Part shown: positions 44,680 through 52,548 of the stretch, in pieces
Layout of the letters: each line of letters opens with the position of its first letter
Numbering within the stretch: the first letter of the stretch is position 1
NCBI RefSeq assembly: GCF_000378985.1
Contig: NZ_KB905370.1
Coordinates: forward strand, 5,020,799-5,084,798
Direction of reading: 5' to 3'
Length of the DNA: 64,000 nucleotides
Origin: Ensifer sp. BR816
GTDB taxonomy: Bacteria > Pseudomonadota > Alphaproteobacteria > Rhizobiales > Rhizobiaceae
Notes under the pieces: generated by a model
What the model was told of the DNA's origin: nothing
Databases searched by the model: none
What the model saw: only the letters and a program-made list of their open reading frames with translations
Made by a program: the position numbers and the translations under genes

Positions 44680-45993
44680 TCAGTCCGGCCGGCCGACGCT
44701 CGCATAGGTGAAGCCGTGTCGGGTGACCTCGTCCTTGCGGTAGATGTTGCGAAGGTCGACGAGCAACGGGGTGCTCATCGTGCGTTTAAGCCGCGTGAAG
44801 TCCAGCGCCCGGAATTCGTTCCATTCGGTGACGATCACCAGTGCGTCCGCTTCTGCTGCCGCCTCATAGGGATCGGTGGCATAGTCCAGGCCGTCGATGA
44901 CCTTGCGCGCATTCTCCATCCCTTCGGGATCGTAGCCCGTCACCCGGGCGCCGGCATCCTGCAGCGTCTGGACGATGGCGATCGCCGGGCTGTCGCGCAT
45001 GTCGTCGGTGTTCGGCTTGAAGGTGAGTCCGAGCACGGCGATCTTGCGGCCGCGCACGTCGCCGCCGAGCGCGGTGATGACCTTGCGGCCCATGGCGCGC
45101 TTGCGGTTGTCGTTGACGGCGACGGTGGTCTCCACCAGCCGTACCGGACTGTCGTGGTCCTGTGCTGTCTTGACGAGCGCCAGGGTATCCTTGGGGAAGC
45201 ACGAGCCGCCGTAACCCGGGCCGGCATGCAGGAACTTGCCGCCGATACGGCCATCGAGGCCGATGCCGCGGGCGACGTCCTGGACGTTGGCGCCCACCTT
45301 TTCGCAAAGGTCGGCCATTTCGTTGATGAAGGTGATCTTCATCGCCAGGAAGGCATTGCCGGCATATTTGATCAGTTCGGAGGTGCGGCGCGAGGTGAAG
45401 ACGAGGGGAGCCTGGTTCAGATACAAGGGACGATAGACTTCCGTCATCACGTCGCGTGCACGCTGATCGTTGTCCGCAAGTCCGATGACGATGCGGTCGG
45501 GCCGCTTGAAATCGTCAATCGCCGCACCCTCGCGCAGGAACTCCGGATTGGACACGACGGCAAAGTCCGCATCCGGATTGGTTTCACGGATGATCCGTTC
45601 GACTTCGTCGCCGGTGCCGACCGGGACGGTCGACTTGGTGACGACGACGGTGAAGCCGTTGAGATTGGCAGCGATCTCGCGTGCGGCGGCATAGACATAG
45701 GAAAGGTCCGCGTGGCCGTCGCCGCGCCGGGACGGTGTGCCGACGGCGATGAAGATGACGTCGCTGCCGGAAACGGCAGGCGCAAGATCAGTGGTGAATT
45801 GCAGGCGCCCGGAGGCAACGTTGCTGGCGACCAGATGGTCGAGACCCGGCTCGAAGATCGGGATCTCCCCCTTCTTGAGCGCTATGATCTTGCTTTCGTC
45901 CTTGTCGAGGCAGACGACATCGTGGCCGAAATCCGCGAAACAAACACCGGAAACGAGGCCGACATAGCCGGCGCCAATCATCGTAATCTTCAT
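44680..45993 (-). CDS. rkpK: UDP-glucose 6-dehydrogenase
   Basis: A 437-aa UDP-glucose dehydrogenase that makes UDP-glucuronate. The NAD Rossmann motif MIGAGYVGLVSG is at 5-16, and the catalytic Cys is C265 in GPGYGGSCFPKDT, with K209 in the SELIKYAGN segment. Length is standard. In S. meliloti the same gene, rkpK, supports capsular and lipopolysaccharide synthesis and lies beside lpsL, as here. It follows lpsL on the same strand with a 142-bp gap. Confidence 0.96.
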   Translation of the reverse strand: MKITMIGAGYVGLVSGVCFADFGHDVVCLDKDESKIIALKKGEIPIFEPGLDHLVASNVASGRLQFTTDLAPAVSGSDVIFIAVGTPSRRGDGHADLSYVYAAAREIAANLNGFTVVVTKSTVPVGTGDEVERIIRETNPDADFAVVSNPEFLREGAAIDDFKRPDRIVIGLADNDQRARDVMTEVYRPLYLNQAPLVFTSRRTSELIKYAGNAFLAMKITFINEMADLCEKVGANVQDVARGIGLDGRIGGKFLHAGPGYGGSCFPKDTLALVKTAQDHDSPVRLVETTVAVNDNRKRAMGRKVITALGGDVRGRKIAVLGLTFKPNTDDMRDSPAIAIVQTLQDAGARVTGYDPEGMENARKVIDGLDYATDPYEAAAEADALVIVTEWNEFRALDFTRLKRTMSTPLLVDLRNIYRKDEVTRHGFTYASVGRPD

Positions 45994-46135
45994 CCGCTCT
46001 TCCTTTGTTGTTGGGTCCTTCTTGAGCCTTGGGAGCTACGCATCCATTGATAGGCAAATAGGACCGTTTTTCGACCTGCAAATGACAGGGGCGTTTTCTG
46101 GGCGTTTTCCGATGCGTGAAATCGCTCGGTAGCCC

Positions 46136-47161
46136 TCAGGCGGTGGTCTCGGCAGGGCGATAGTACTGTTCGTACCATTCCACGAATCGCGCGACGCCTT
46201 CCTCGACCGGCATGGACGGCTTGAAGCCGGTCAGCGCCTCGAGCAGGTCCGGTGACGCGTAGGTGCGCGGCACGTCGCCCATCTGCATCGGCAGCATGTT
46301 GCGGACGGCAGGCCGGCCGACGACCCGCTCGACGGTCTCGACGAAGGTCATCAGGTCCACCGGCTGGCCGCCACCGACATTGACGACGCGGAACGGCGCG
46401 TGCCGGGAAAGCGTGTCCTGCGCCAGGTCCAGTCCGACGCGATTGGCCTCGGACGGCGCGACGTGGGAAAGCCGCAGGATGCCCTCGACAAGATCGTCGA
46501 TATAGGTGAAATCGCGGCTCATCCGGCCCTCGCCATAGATATCGATCGGCCGGCCGTTGAGGATGGCATCGACGAATTTGAACAGCGCCATGTCGGGCCT
46601 TCCCCAGGGACCATAGACGGTGAAGAACCGGAAGGCCGTCGTCGGCACCCTGTAGAGATGGGCGTAGCTGTGGGCCATCAGCTCCATCGATTTCTTCGTC
46701 GCCGCATAGAGCGTCATCGGCTCGTCGGCCCGGTCGGCCTCGGCAAAGGGTATCTTCTCGTTCGCACCGTAGATCGACGAGGTCGATGCCAGCATCAGAT
46801 GCTTCGGGCCGATCGCCCGGGCCAGTTCGAGGATGTTCCAGGACCCCATCAGGTTCGCGTCCATATAGGCCTTCGGATTTTCAAGGCTGTAGCGAACGCC
46901 CGCCTGGGCGGCGAGATGGATGATGACCTCCGGTTCCGCAAGCTCTGCGGCGCGGTCGAGGGCGGCGCGGTCCTCGAGCATTGCCGTCACCGCCTTGAAG
47001 CCGTTCGAGCGCGCCAGGATCGCGTGGCGCCGTTCCTTGAGCCTCACGTCGTAATAGGGCGTCATGCCATCGAATCCGACCACGAAATGCCCATCGTCTA
47101 TCAGCCGCTTGGCGACGTGAAAGCCGATGAAACCTGCGGTGCCGGTGATGAGGTAACGCAC
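46136..47161 (-). CDS. lpsL: UDP-glucuronate 4-epimerase
   Basis: A 341-aa short-chain dehydrogenase-type epimerase that converts UDP-glucuronate to UDP-galacturonate. The NAD motif is [15 protein letters not shown]; the catalytic YxxxK is YAATKKSME. The DPAA-like [12 protein letters not shown] region is typical of the UDP-GlcA group. S. meliloti lpsL is needed for galacturonate in lipopolysaccharide. The product could feed the GT2/GT39 module at 9.7-12.2 kb; that link is inference. Confidence 0.95.
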   Translation of the reverse strand: MRYLITGTAGFIGFHVAKRLIDDGHFVVGFDGMTPYYDVRLKERRHAILARSNGFKAVTAMLEDRAALDRAAELAEPEVIIHLAAQAGVRYSLENPKAYMDANLMGSWNILELARAIGPKHLMLASTSSIYGANEKIPFAEADRADEPMTLYAATKKSMELMAHSYAHLYRVPTTAFRFFTVYGPWGRPDMALFKFVDAILNGRPIDIYGEGRMSRDFTYIDDLVEGILRLSHVAPSEANRVGLDLAQDTLSRHAPFRVVNVGGGQPVDLMTFVETVERVVGRPAVRNMLPMQMGDVPRTYASPDLLEALTGFKPSMPVEEGVARFVEWYEQYYRPAETTA

Positions 47162-47232
47162 GGAAATGATCCCAGTTTTCGTGAACTTGATCGTTCATAC
47201 GAAGAAAGCCGGGCAATGGAAAGATGAAACCG

Positions 47233-47565
47233 TCACTCCTCCTCACCGTCGAGTTGCTGCTGCAGGGCGGCGATCACGGACATCGCATGGCCGGAATACT
47301 GACTGATCCAGCGGTCATGTATGGCCCGGATCGGCAAGGCGTTCAGGTGGTTCCATCGTTCGCGCCCCTCGCGCCGGACAAGGACGAGGTTTGCCCCCTC
47401 CAACACCTTCAGGTGCTGCATTACGGTGCAGCGGTCGAGTTCGGAAAATCGCTCGCACAACATGCCCGTCGTCTGTGGGTCGTCCTTGAGCGCGTCCAGA
47501 ATCTGTCGACGCAGGCCGTTGGCCAGCGCCTTGAAAACAGAGTCGTCTGTCGAATCAATTGACAT
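47233..47565 (-). CDS. ArsR-family transcriptional regulator
   Basis: A 110-aa winged-helix regulator with the ArsR core (FKALANGLRRQILDALKDDP ... HLKVLEGANLVLVRREGRER). No metal-binding cysteine motif is evident, so a metal sensor role is unlikely. It is divergent from an SRPBCC-domain gene, a common arrangement in which the regulator controls the neighbour and itself. A 20-bp inverted repeat overlaps its start codon, consistent with autorepression. Confidence 0.9.
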   Translation of the reverse strand: MSIDSTDDSVFKALANGLRRQILDALKDDPQTTGMLCERFSELDRCTVMQHLKVLEGANLVLVRREGRERWNHLNALPIRAIHDRWISQYSGHAMSVIAALQQQLDGEEE

Positions 47566-47583
47566 GTTATATTTTTATAACAT
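47564..47583. promoter_or_regulatory. Palindromic operator at the ArsR start
   Basis: ATGTTATA-TTTT-TATAACAT is a perfect 8-bp inverted repeat with a 4-base spacer in GC-rich surroundings. It overlaps the ArsR start codon and is 33 bp before the SRPBCC ATG. This is a probable ArsR binding site. Confidence 0.65.
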
Positions 47584-47616
47584 ATTATGTCCGGACACAA
47601 TCGGAAGGAGGTCGTC

Positions 47617-48099
47617 ATGGCTTTCGAATTTCGTGTGAATGGGCGAATTGCCCGTCCCGTCGGGGAGGTCTTCGACGCGGTCGTCAACCCGAATCAGCTC
47701 GGTCGCTATTTCGTGACCCTCGGTGGCATCAGCGGTCCCCTGGTCGCCGGCACCACCGTCACCTGGTGGGGCGAAGTGCCGGTCGAGGTGGAAGTCGTCG
47801 AGCTCAATGAGCGGATCGTTTTCCGCTGGGATGCGATGGTCGCGAAGGAAGAGGCGCCATATCGGACGCGTGTGGAGATGCGCTTCCAGCCGCTCGAGGA
47901 CGGCGCCACCATGGTGACTATCGCCGAAGCCGGGTGGCGCGAGAACGAGCAGGGGCAGAAGAGTTCCTACCTCAATTGCGAGGGCTGGTCCCAGATGCTC
48001 GCCTGCATGAAGGCCTGGGTCGAATACGGTATCAACCTGCGCGAGGGCTACTATGTGAGCGAACTCTCCGGCAAGCCGGCGCTCGAGCCGCAGGCATAG
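47617..48099 (+). CDS. SRPBCC/AHSA1-domain protein
   Basis: A 160-aa protein with a START-like (SRPBCC) fold of the Aha1-C-terminal type: EFRVNGRIARPVGEVFDAVV at the N-terminus and TMVTIAEAGWRENE later. Such proteins bind hydrophobic ligands; the ligand here is unknown. The start is ATG 47617, with AGGAGG 5 bases upstream. It is the first gene of a two-gene unit with a VOC protein and is divergent from the ArsR regulator. Confidence 0.88.
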   Translation: MAFEFRVNGRIARPVGEVFDAVVNPNQLGRYFVTLGGISGPLVAGTTVTWWGEVPVEVEVVELNERIVFRWDAMVAKEEAPYRTRVEMRFQPLEDGATMVTIAEAGWRENEQGQKSSYLNCEGWSQMLACMKAWVEYGINLREGYYVSELSGKPALEPQA

Positions 48100-48110
48100 G
48101 AGGACGCACC

Positions 48111-48473
48111 ATGCCAGTGGAGATAAAGGGCGGTATCAACATCGCGATGAAGGTGCCGAGTCACGAATACGCTGCCGTTGTGGCTTTCTACCGCGACGTC
48201 GTCGGCCTGCCGCCCTTCGACGAGAAACAGCCGGCCAAGGGCTTCATCCTCGGCCCGAATCGCCTGTGGATCGATGAAATGCCGCATTTGAGCCAGGCGG
48301 AAGTCTGGCTGGAACTGTTCACGGACGACCACGAAACCGCACTTGGCCATCTTGCGTTAAATGGCGTGGTCCGCTGCGACCCTGTCGAGGATCTGGGCGA
48401 GGGATTCCGCGGTGGCTGGGTGCTGAACCCCGCCAATATCGTGCATCTCGTGCGCGAGCCCGACGCCTGGTGA
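48111..48473 (+). CDS. VOC-family (glyoxalase/bleomycin-resistance fold) protein
   Basis: A 120-aa single-domain VOC protein: VAFYRDVVGLPPF near the N-terminus and a C-terminal WVLNPANIVHLVREP strand. Metal ligands of the superfamily cannot be assigned with confidence. It lies 11 bp after the SRPBCC gene, with an AGGAGGACG ribosome site, so the pair is co-transcribed under ArsR control. Function unknown; detoxification or ligand binding are possibilities. Confidence 0.82.
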   Translation: MPVEIKGGINIAMKVPSHEYAAVVAFYRDVVGLPPFDEKQPAKGFILGPNRLWIDEMPHLSQAEVWLELFTDDHETALGHLALNGVVRCDPVEDLGEGFRGGWVLNPANIVHLVREPDAW

Positions 48474-48477
48474 TGCC

Positions 48478-49230
48478 TCAGAACGCAAGAGGCGTGTCGT
48501 CTGTCGAGGCTTCGATCGGGGCTTCGACCGGAGCGCCGATGGGCGGCTCGAGCGGAAGAACCGCCGCACTCATCGGCGCCTCCGCCTGGATCACCACGAC
48601 GCGGGTGCCTTCGGGCACCCGATTGTATAGATCGATGACGTCCGCATTGAACATGCGGATACAGCCGCTCGAAACGGCGTTGCCGATCGACCAGGCCTCT
48701 GTCGTGCCATGTATCCGGAACAGCGTATCCTTGCCATCCTGGTATAGGTAGAGCGCCCGTGGCCCGAGCGGATTGGTCGGCCCAGGATCCATGCCGCCGG
48801 CAAGCGGGCCATAGCGGTCCGGCTCGCGGGCGACCATATCGGACGTCGGGATCCAGCGGGGCCATTGCGCCTTGCGGCCGATCCGCGCCTCGCCGGCAAA
48901 TTCCAGCCCCGCCTTGCCGACACCGATCCCGTAGCGCAGCGCCATGCCGCCGCCCTGCACGAGATAGAGGTATCGGTCCGGCGTATCGATGACGATCGTG
49001 CCCGGCGGCTCGTGCGTGACGTAGGGCACCTGCTGGCGTAGGAAGCGGGGGTCGACCTTGCGGATGTCGGTCGCAGGCAGCGGGAACGCCTCGTCAGGCT
49101 GTGGTCCGTACATCGCCGTGAAATAGGGATCCGGCCCCCGCGGTCGGGACGGCTGCGCGGTACCCGTCGCGCAACCTGTCAGCGCGGCCAAAACCAGGAA
49201 GAGCGTGAGAGACTGGGCGAGACGGGACAC
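48478..49230 (-). CDS. L,D-transpeptidase lipoprotein (YkuD/ErfK family)
   Basis: A 250-aa lipoprotein with the lipobox LTGC (C20) after a short signal peptide. The YkuD catalytic motif is HGTTEAWSIGNAVSSGCIRM, with both the His and the nucleophile Cys present. Such enzymes form 3-3 peptidoglycan crosslinks or attach outer-membrane proteins, both reported in alphaproteobacteria. GTG 49230 is preferred, since GGAG is 7 bases upstream; the ATG two codons earlier is too close to that site, and a longer form is also open. Confidence 0.9.
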   Translation of the reverse strand: MSRLAQSLTLFLVLAALTGCATGTAQPSRPRGPDPYFTAMYGPQPDEAFPLPATDIRKVDPRFLRQQVPYVTHEPPGTIVIDTPDRYLYLVQGGGMALRYGIGVGKAGLEFAGEARIGRKAQWPRWIPTSDMVAREPDRYGPLAGGMDPGPTNPLGPRALYLYQDGKDTLFRIHGTTEAWSIGNAVSSGCIRMFNADVIDLYNRVPEGTRVVVIQAEAPMSAAVLPLEPPIGAPVEAPIEASTDDTPLAF

Positions 49231-49452
49231 ACACATACTCCAAACAATCCTGATGATTGCCACGTCGAGATCGGCAGCTTCGACCTGTGCATGAAGCCTG
49301 GCCGCGATTCGGCTGGACGATGATTAGAATTGTAGTGCGGCGAACATGCCGCGGAAAGGGCGGCAGTAGTGGATCTTGGCCGCCGGCCGCGTGCCCTGTC
49401 GACACCCATCTTCGCTTGATCCGCTTTCCGCCTCGGGTGTATGCCTTTTTTC

Positions 49453-50199
49453 ATGCAATGGAGCGATCAGGCCATCATTCTCGGCATCCGGCGGCACGGC
49501 GAAAGCACTGTCATCGCCGAAGTCATGACAGCCGCCCACGGGAGGCATCTCGGTCTCGTGCGCTCCGGGCGGTCGCGCACGATGCAGCCGGTGCTGCAGC
49601 CGGGCAATTCGGTGGAAGTCACCTGGCGCGCCCGGCTCGACGAACATCTCGGCGAGTTCCGCATCGAGCCGCTTGAACTGCGTGCCGCAAGGCTGATGGA
49701 GGCGGCAACCTCCGTCTATGGCATTCAGGCGCTGGGGGCGCTGCTAAGGCTCCTGCCGGAGCGCGATCCGCATCCGCATCTCTACGAGGCGCTCGCCGTC
49801 ATCGTCGATCATCTCCAGGACCCGGCCGATGCCGGCGAATTGTTCGTACGTTTCGAACTCGCGGTCTTGAACGATCTCGGTTTCGGCCTCGCCCTTTCGG
49901 AGTGCGCGGCGACCGGAAGCCGAACCGACCTCGTCTACGTCTCGCCGAAGACCGGACGCGCCGTCAGCCGCGCGGCGGGTGCCCCTTACGCCGAGCGCAT
50001 GCTTGCCCTTCCGGATTTCCTCTCGGGAGGGGACAGCGCGGCCGACTACGACAGCTTGGCCGCAGCTTTCCGCCTGACCGCCTATTTTCTCAACCGCCAT
50101 GTCTATGAACCGCGCGGGTTGGACGCCTCATCGGCGCGCGACGGCTTCGTCCATGCGACGCTGAAGGCACTGAAGCCAGTCCCGCCCCCAGCTGCCTGA
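49453..50199 (+). CDS. recO: DNA repair protein RecO
   Basis: A 248-aa RecO, which helps load RecA with RecR and anneals SSB-coated DNA. The N-terminal OB fold starts [20 protein letters not shown]; a helical domain follows. The zinc-binding cysteines of some RecO proteins are absent, as in other alphaproteobacteria. ATG 49453 is chosen because family members begin MQW; an ATG four codons earlier is possible. It is convergent with phoX. Confidence 0.93.
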   Translation: MQWSDQAIILGIRRHGESTVIAEVMTAAHGRHLGLVRSGRSRTMQPVLQPGNSVEVTWRARLDEHLGEFRIEPLELRAARLMEAATSVYGIQALGALLRLLPERDPHPHLYEALAVIVDHLQDPADAGELFVRFELAVLNDLGFGLALSECAATGSRTDLVYVSPKTGRAVSRAAGAPYAERMLALPDFLSGGDSAADYDSLAAAFRLTAYFLNRHVYEPRGLDASSARDGFVHATLKALKPVPPPAA

Positions 50200-50207
50200 G
50201 ACATAAA

Positions 50208-50238
50208 GCAGGCGCCGCACATGTCATGCGGCGCCTGC
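50208..50238. terminator. Strong hairpin after recO
   Basis: Perfect 12-bp stem GCAGGCGCCGCA/TGCGGCGCCTGC with a 7-base loop, in the convergent gap between recO and phoX. A weak T run follows about 10 bases later. Confidence 0.7.
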
Positions 50239-50258
50239 GATCATCGATTTTCCCGCAT

Positions 50259-50320
50259 TACAACGACGCGCGTCTTTTCAAACGCGCAAAGGACGCTGTA
50301 ACACTTTGAACCCGCGCATC
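50259..50320 (+). repeat. Half RIME-like element (left hairpin only)
   Basis: Only the left hairpin and connector are present (GCGCGTCTTTTCAAACGCGC core, then ACGCTGTAACACTTTGAA). The right hairpin is missing, and the sequence runs straight into the phoX stop codon. Sited in a convergent gap beside another strong hairpin. Confidence 0.75.
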
Positions 50321-52322
50321 AGGCGATCTTGCCGCCGCCCTGCTTGGTCACGGCGACCACGGCCGGGCGCACCGGCATGTCGTCGCGGAAGTCGGGCCAG
50401 CGCGTTGCCGGCTTCTCGTAAGTGGCAAGGCCGGCATCGCCCGGGTGCTGAACGGCGAGGAAGAAAGTGTCGCTCGTCGGGTTGAAGCTCGGGCCGCACA
50501 TTTCCGCGCCGACCGGCACCCGGAAGAACAGCTTCGATGTGCCGCGTGCTTCACCTTCGGTTTCGATCGCCCAGACGCCATCGGTGCGGCCGGTTTCCTT
50601 CTCGTTGTTGCCGTCGGTCGATACCCATAGGCGCCCGTCCGAGTCGATCGCGCAATTGTCCGGCATGCCGAACCAGCCGTTCTTCGTCGTCGCCGTCGAG
50701 AAGGAAGCGCCGACATCCGCAACGCTCGGATCGCCGCATTTCAGCAGAACGTCCCACTTGGATTTCGTCGAGGCGAAGTCGCCATCCGTTTCGGAGATCT
50801 CGACGATGTGGCCGAAGGCGTTCTTGGCACGCGGATTGGCGGCGTCGACTTCTTCGTCCTTGCGCTTGGTATTGTTGGTCAGCATGACATAGACCTTGCC
50901 GGTCTTCGCATTGGGCTGGATGTCTTCCGGCCGGTCCATCTTGGTCGCGCCGAGAGCATCGGCTGCAAACCGGGTGTTGATCAGGACGTCGGCCTGCGAG
51001 GCAAAGCCGTTCTCGGCGGTCAGTGGACCCTCGCCATGGATGATCGGCATCCAGGTGACCGTGCCGTCCTCATCGAACTTCGCCACATAGAGCGTGCCTT
51101 CGTCGAAGAGGTCCATGTTGGCAGCGCGGTCGTTCGGGTTGTAGGTGCCCTTGGTCACGAATTTGTAGACATAGTCGTAACGCTCGTCGTCGCCGCTATA
51201 GAGAACGACGCGGCCGTCCTTGTTGACGATAGACTCGCAACCTTCGTGCTTGAAGCGTCCGACGGCGGTGCGCTTCTTCGGAACCGAGGTCGGGTCGAGC
51301 GGGTCGACCTCGACGACCCAGCCGAAGCGGTTGGCCTCGTTCGGATCCTTCGATACGTCGAAGCGATCGTAGAATTTCGACCACTCATATTGGCCGCCGG
51401 GCGCGCCGAGACGCTTCAACTGCTTGAATTCCGGATGATCCTCTGCGAGCTCGCCACCGAAATAGCCGTTGAAGTTTTCCTCGGCCATCATGTAGGTGCC
51501 CCAGGCGGTAACCCCACCTGCGCAATTGTTGATGGTGCCGAAGACTTTCTTGCCGGTCGGGTCGGCTACGGACTTGACGCGGTCATGGCCGGCCACCGGA
51601 CCGGAGAGCTGCATTTCGGTGTTGGCCGTGATGCGGCGGTTGTACTTGCCGTCGAGAACCGGCTGCCACTTGCCATCGACCTTGCGGATCTCGATGACCG
51701 TGCCGCCATGGGCGGCCATCTCGATATCGACCAGTTCCTTGGTGTATTCGCCGAGAACGACCTTGTCTTCCTCCTTGCCGTCCTCCGTCACTTTTTCGAC
51801 GCGGGCGAAGTTCGGGAACATGATCTCGGCGTTGGTGTATTCGTGGTTGACGACCAGCAGGCCGTGGTCAGGGCTGCCGTCGAGCGGAATGAAGCCGACA
51901 TAGTCGTTGTTGTAGCCGAACTGGCGGTTTTGCGCTTCGGCCGTCTGCTTCAGCGGGTCGAACTCCGGGCTGTCGGCGAAAATCTTGTCGCCCCAGCGCA
52001 GCAGGATGTCGGCGTCATATCCTTCGGCGACATGGTGCGTCTCATCGACGCCGGCCTCGATCTCCTTGAAGTCGAAGCGCGTGGCGCTGTCATTGGCCCT
52101 CGCTTCGTCGGCCGAAAGCAGCGCAAGCGGGCTGACCGTCGTCGAAATTGCCGCAACCGCAAGCGATCCACCAAGGAAGGACCGGCGCGAGAAGCGGCGG
52201 TTGATGATGTCGCCCATGGTCACGTTGGTGGAACAGTTCTGGCCGATATCCTCCAGTTCCTCCCTGCGTTCCGTCAGCGTCTTGAATTCGGTTTCTTCCG
52301 TCGAGCCGAGATACTTGTCCAT
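50319..52322 (-). CDS. phoX: PhoX-family alkaline phosphatase, Tat-exported
   Basis: A 667-aa PhoX (DUF839) phosphatase that releases phosphate from organic phosphoesters in the periplasm. A twin-arginine signal, RRFSRRSFLGG, lies at about 43-53 after a long N-region. The start is ATG 52322, with GGAG 7 bases upstream; another ATG two codons earlier is too close to that site. A PHO box lies 77 bp upstream, so PhoB control under phosphate starvation is expected, as known for S. meliloti PhoX. Confidence 0.94.
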   Translation of the reverse strand: MDKYLGSTEETEFKTLTERREELEDIGQNCSTNVTMGDIINRRFSRRSFLGGSLAVAAISTTVSPLALLSADEARANDSATRFDFKEIEAGVDETHHVAEGYDADILLRWGDKIFADSPEFDPLKQTAEAQNRQFGYNNDYVGFIPLDGSPDHGLLVVNHEYTNAEIMFPNFARVEKVTEDGKEEDKVVLGEYTKELVDIEMAAHGGTVIEIRKVDGKWQPVLDGKYNRRITANTEMQLSGPVAGHDRVKSVADPTGKKVFGTINNCAGGVTAWGTYMMAEENFNGYFGGELAEDHPEFKQLKRLGAPGGQYEWSKFYDRFDVSKDPNEANRFGWVVEVDPLDPTSVPKKRTAVGRFKHEGCESIVNKDGRVVLYSGDDERYDYVYKFVTKGTYNPNDRAANMDLFDEGTLYVAKFDEDGTVTWMPIIHGEGPLTAENGFASQADVLINTRFAADALGATKMDRPEDIQPNAKTGKVYVMLTNNTKRKDEEVDAANPRAKNAFGHIVEISETDGDFASTKSKWDVLLKCGDPSVADVGASFSTATTKNGWFGMPDNCAIDSDGRLWVSTDGNNEKETGRTDGVWAIETEGEARGTSKLFFRVPVGAEMCGPSFNPTSDTFFLAVQHPGDAGLATYEKPATRWPDFRDDMPVRPAVVAVTKQGGGKIA

Positions 52323-52398
52323 GGTCATTCTCCCCGTTGAGGACGATAGAAGCGCCGTTGATGTCTGCGGCGTTCATTATCGCTCTACCAGCTGGCTC

Positions 52399-52416
52399 AT
52401 GACAGTTCCGCGACAG
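52399..52416 (-). promoter_or_regulatory. PHO box upstream of phoX
   Basis: On the minus strand CTGTCGC-GGAA-CTGTCAT: two 7-mers with an 11-bp period, matching the PhoB consensus CTGTCAT-N4-CTGTCAT at 12 of 14 conserved positions. It is 77 bp before the phoX start and correctly oriented. Confidence 0.85.
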
Positions 52417-52548
52417 GTCGATGAAGAGATTACGGCTCTTCCGTCCTGTGGTTGCGGGAACGAGGCATGCGTCAAGCCGGATGTCTCCGCTGGCAATCCA
52501 CGCTAACCTGTGCGAATCGTTCACAAGTCGTCGTGGTGTTGGGGACCC

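Noticed and set aside
49505-49535. PHO-box-like CTGTCAT and ATGACAG words
   Set aside because: They lie inside the recO coding sequence, in opposite orientations and without the 11-bp period.
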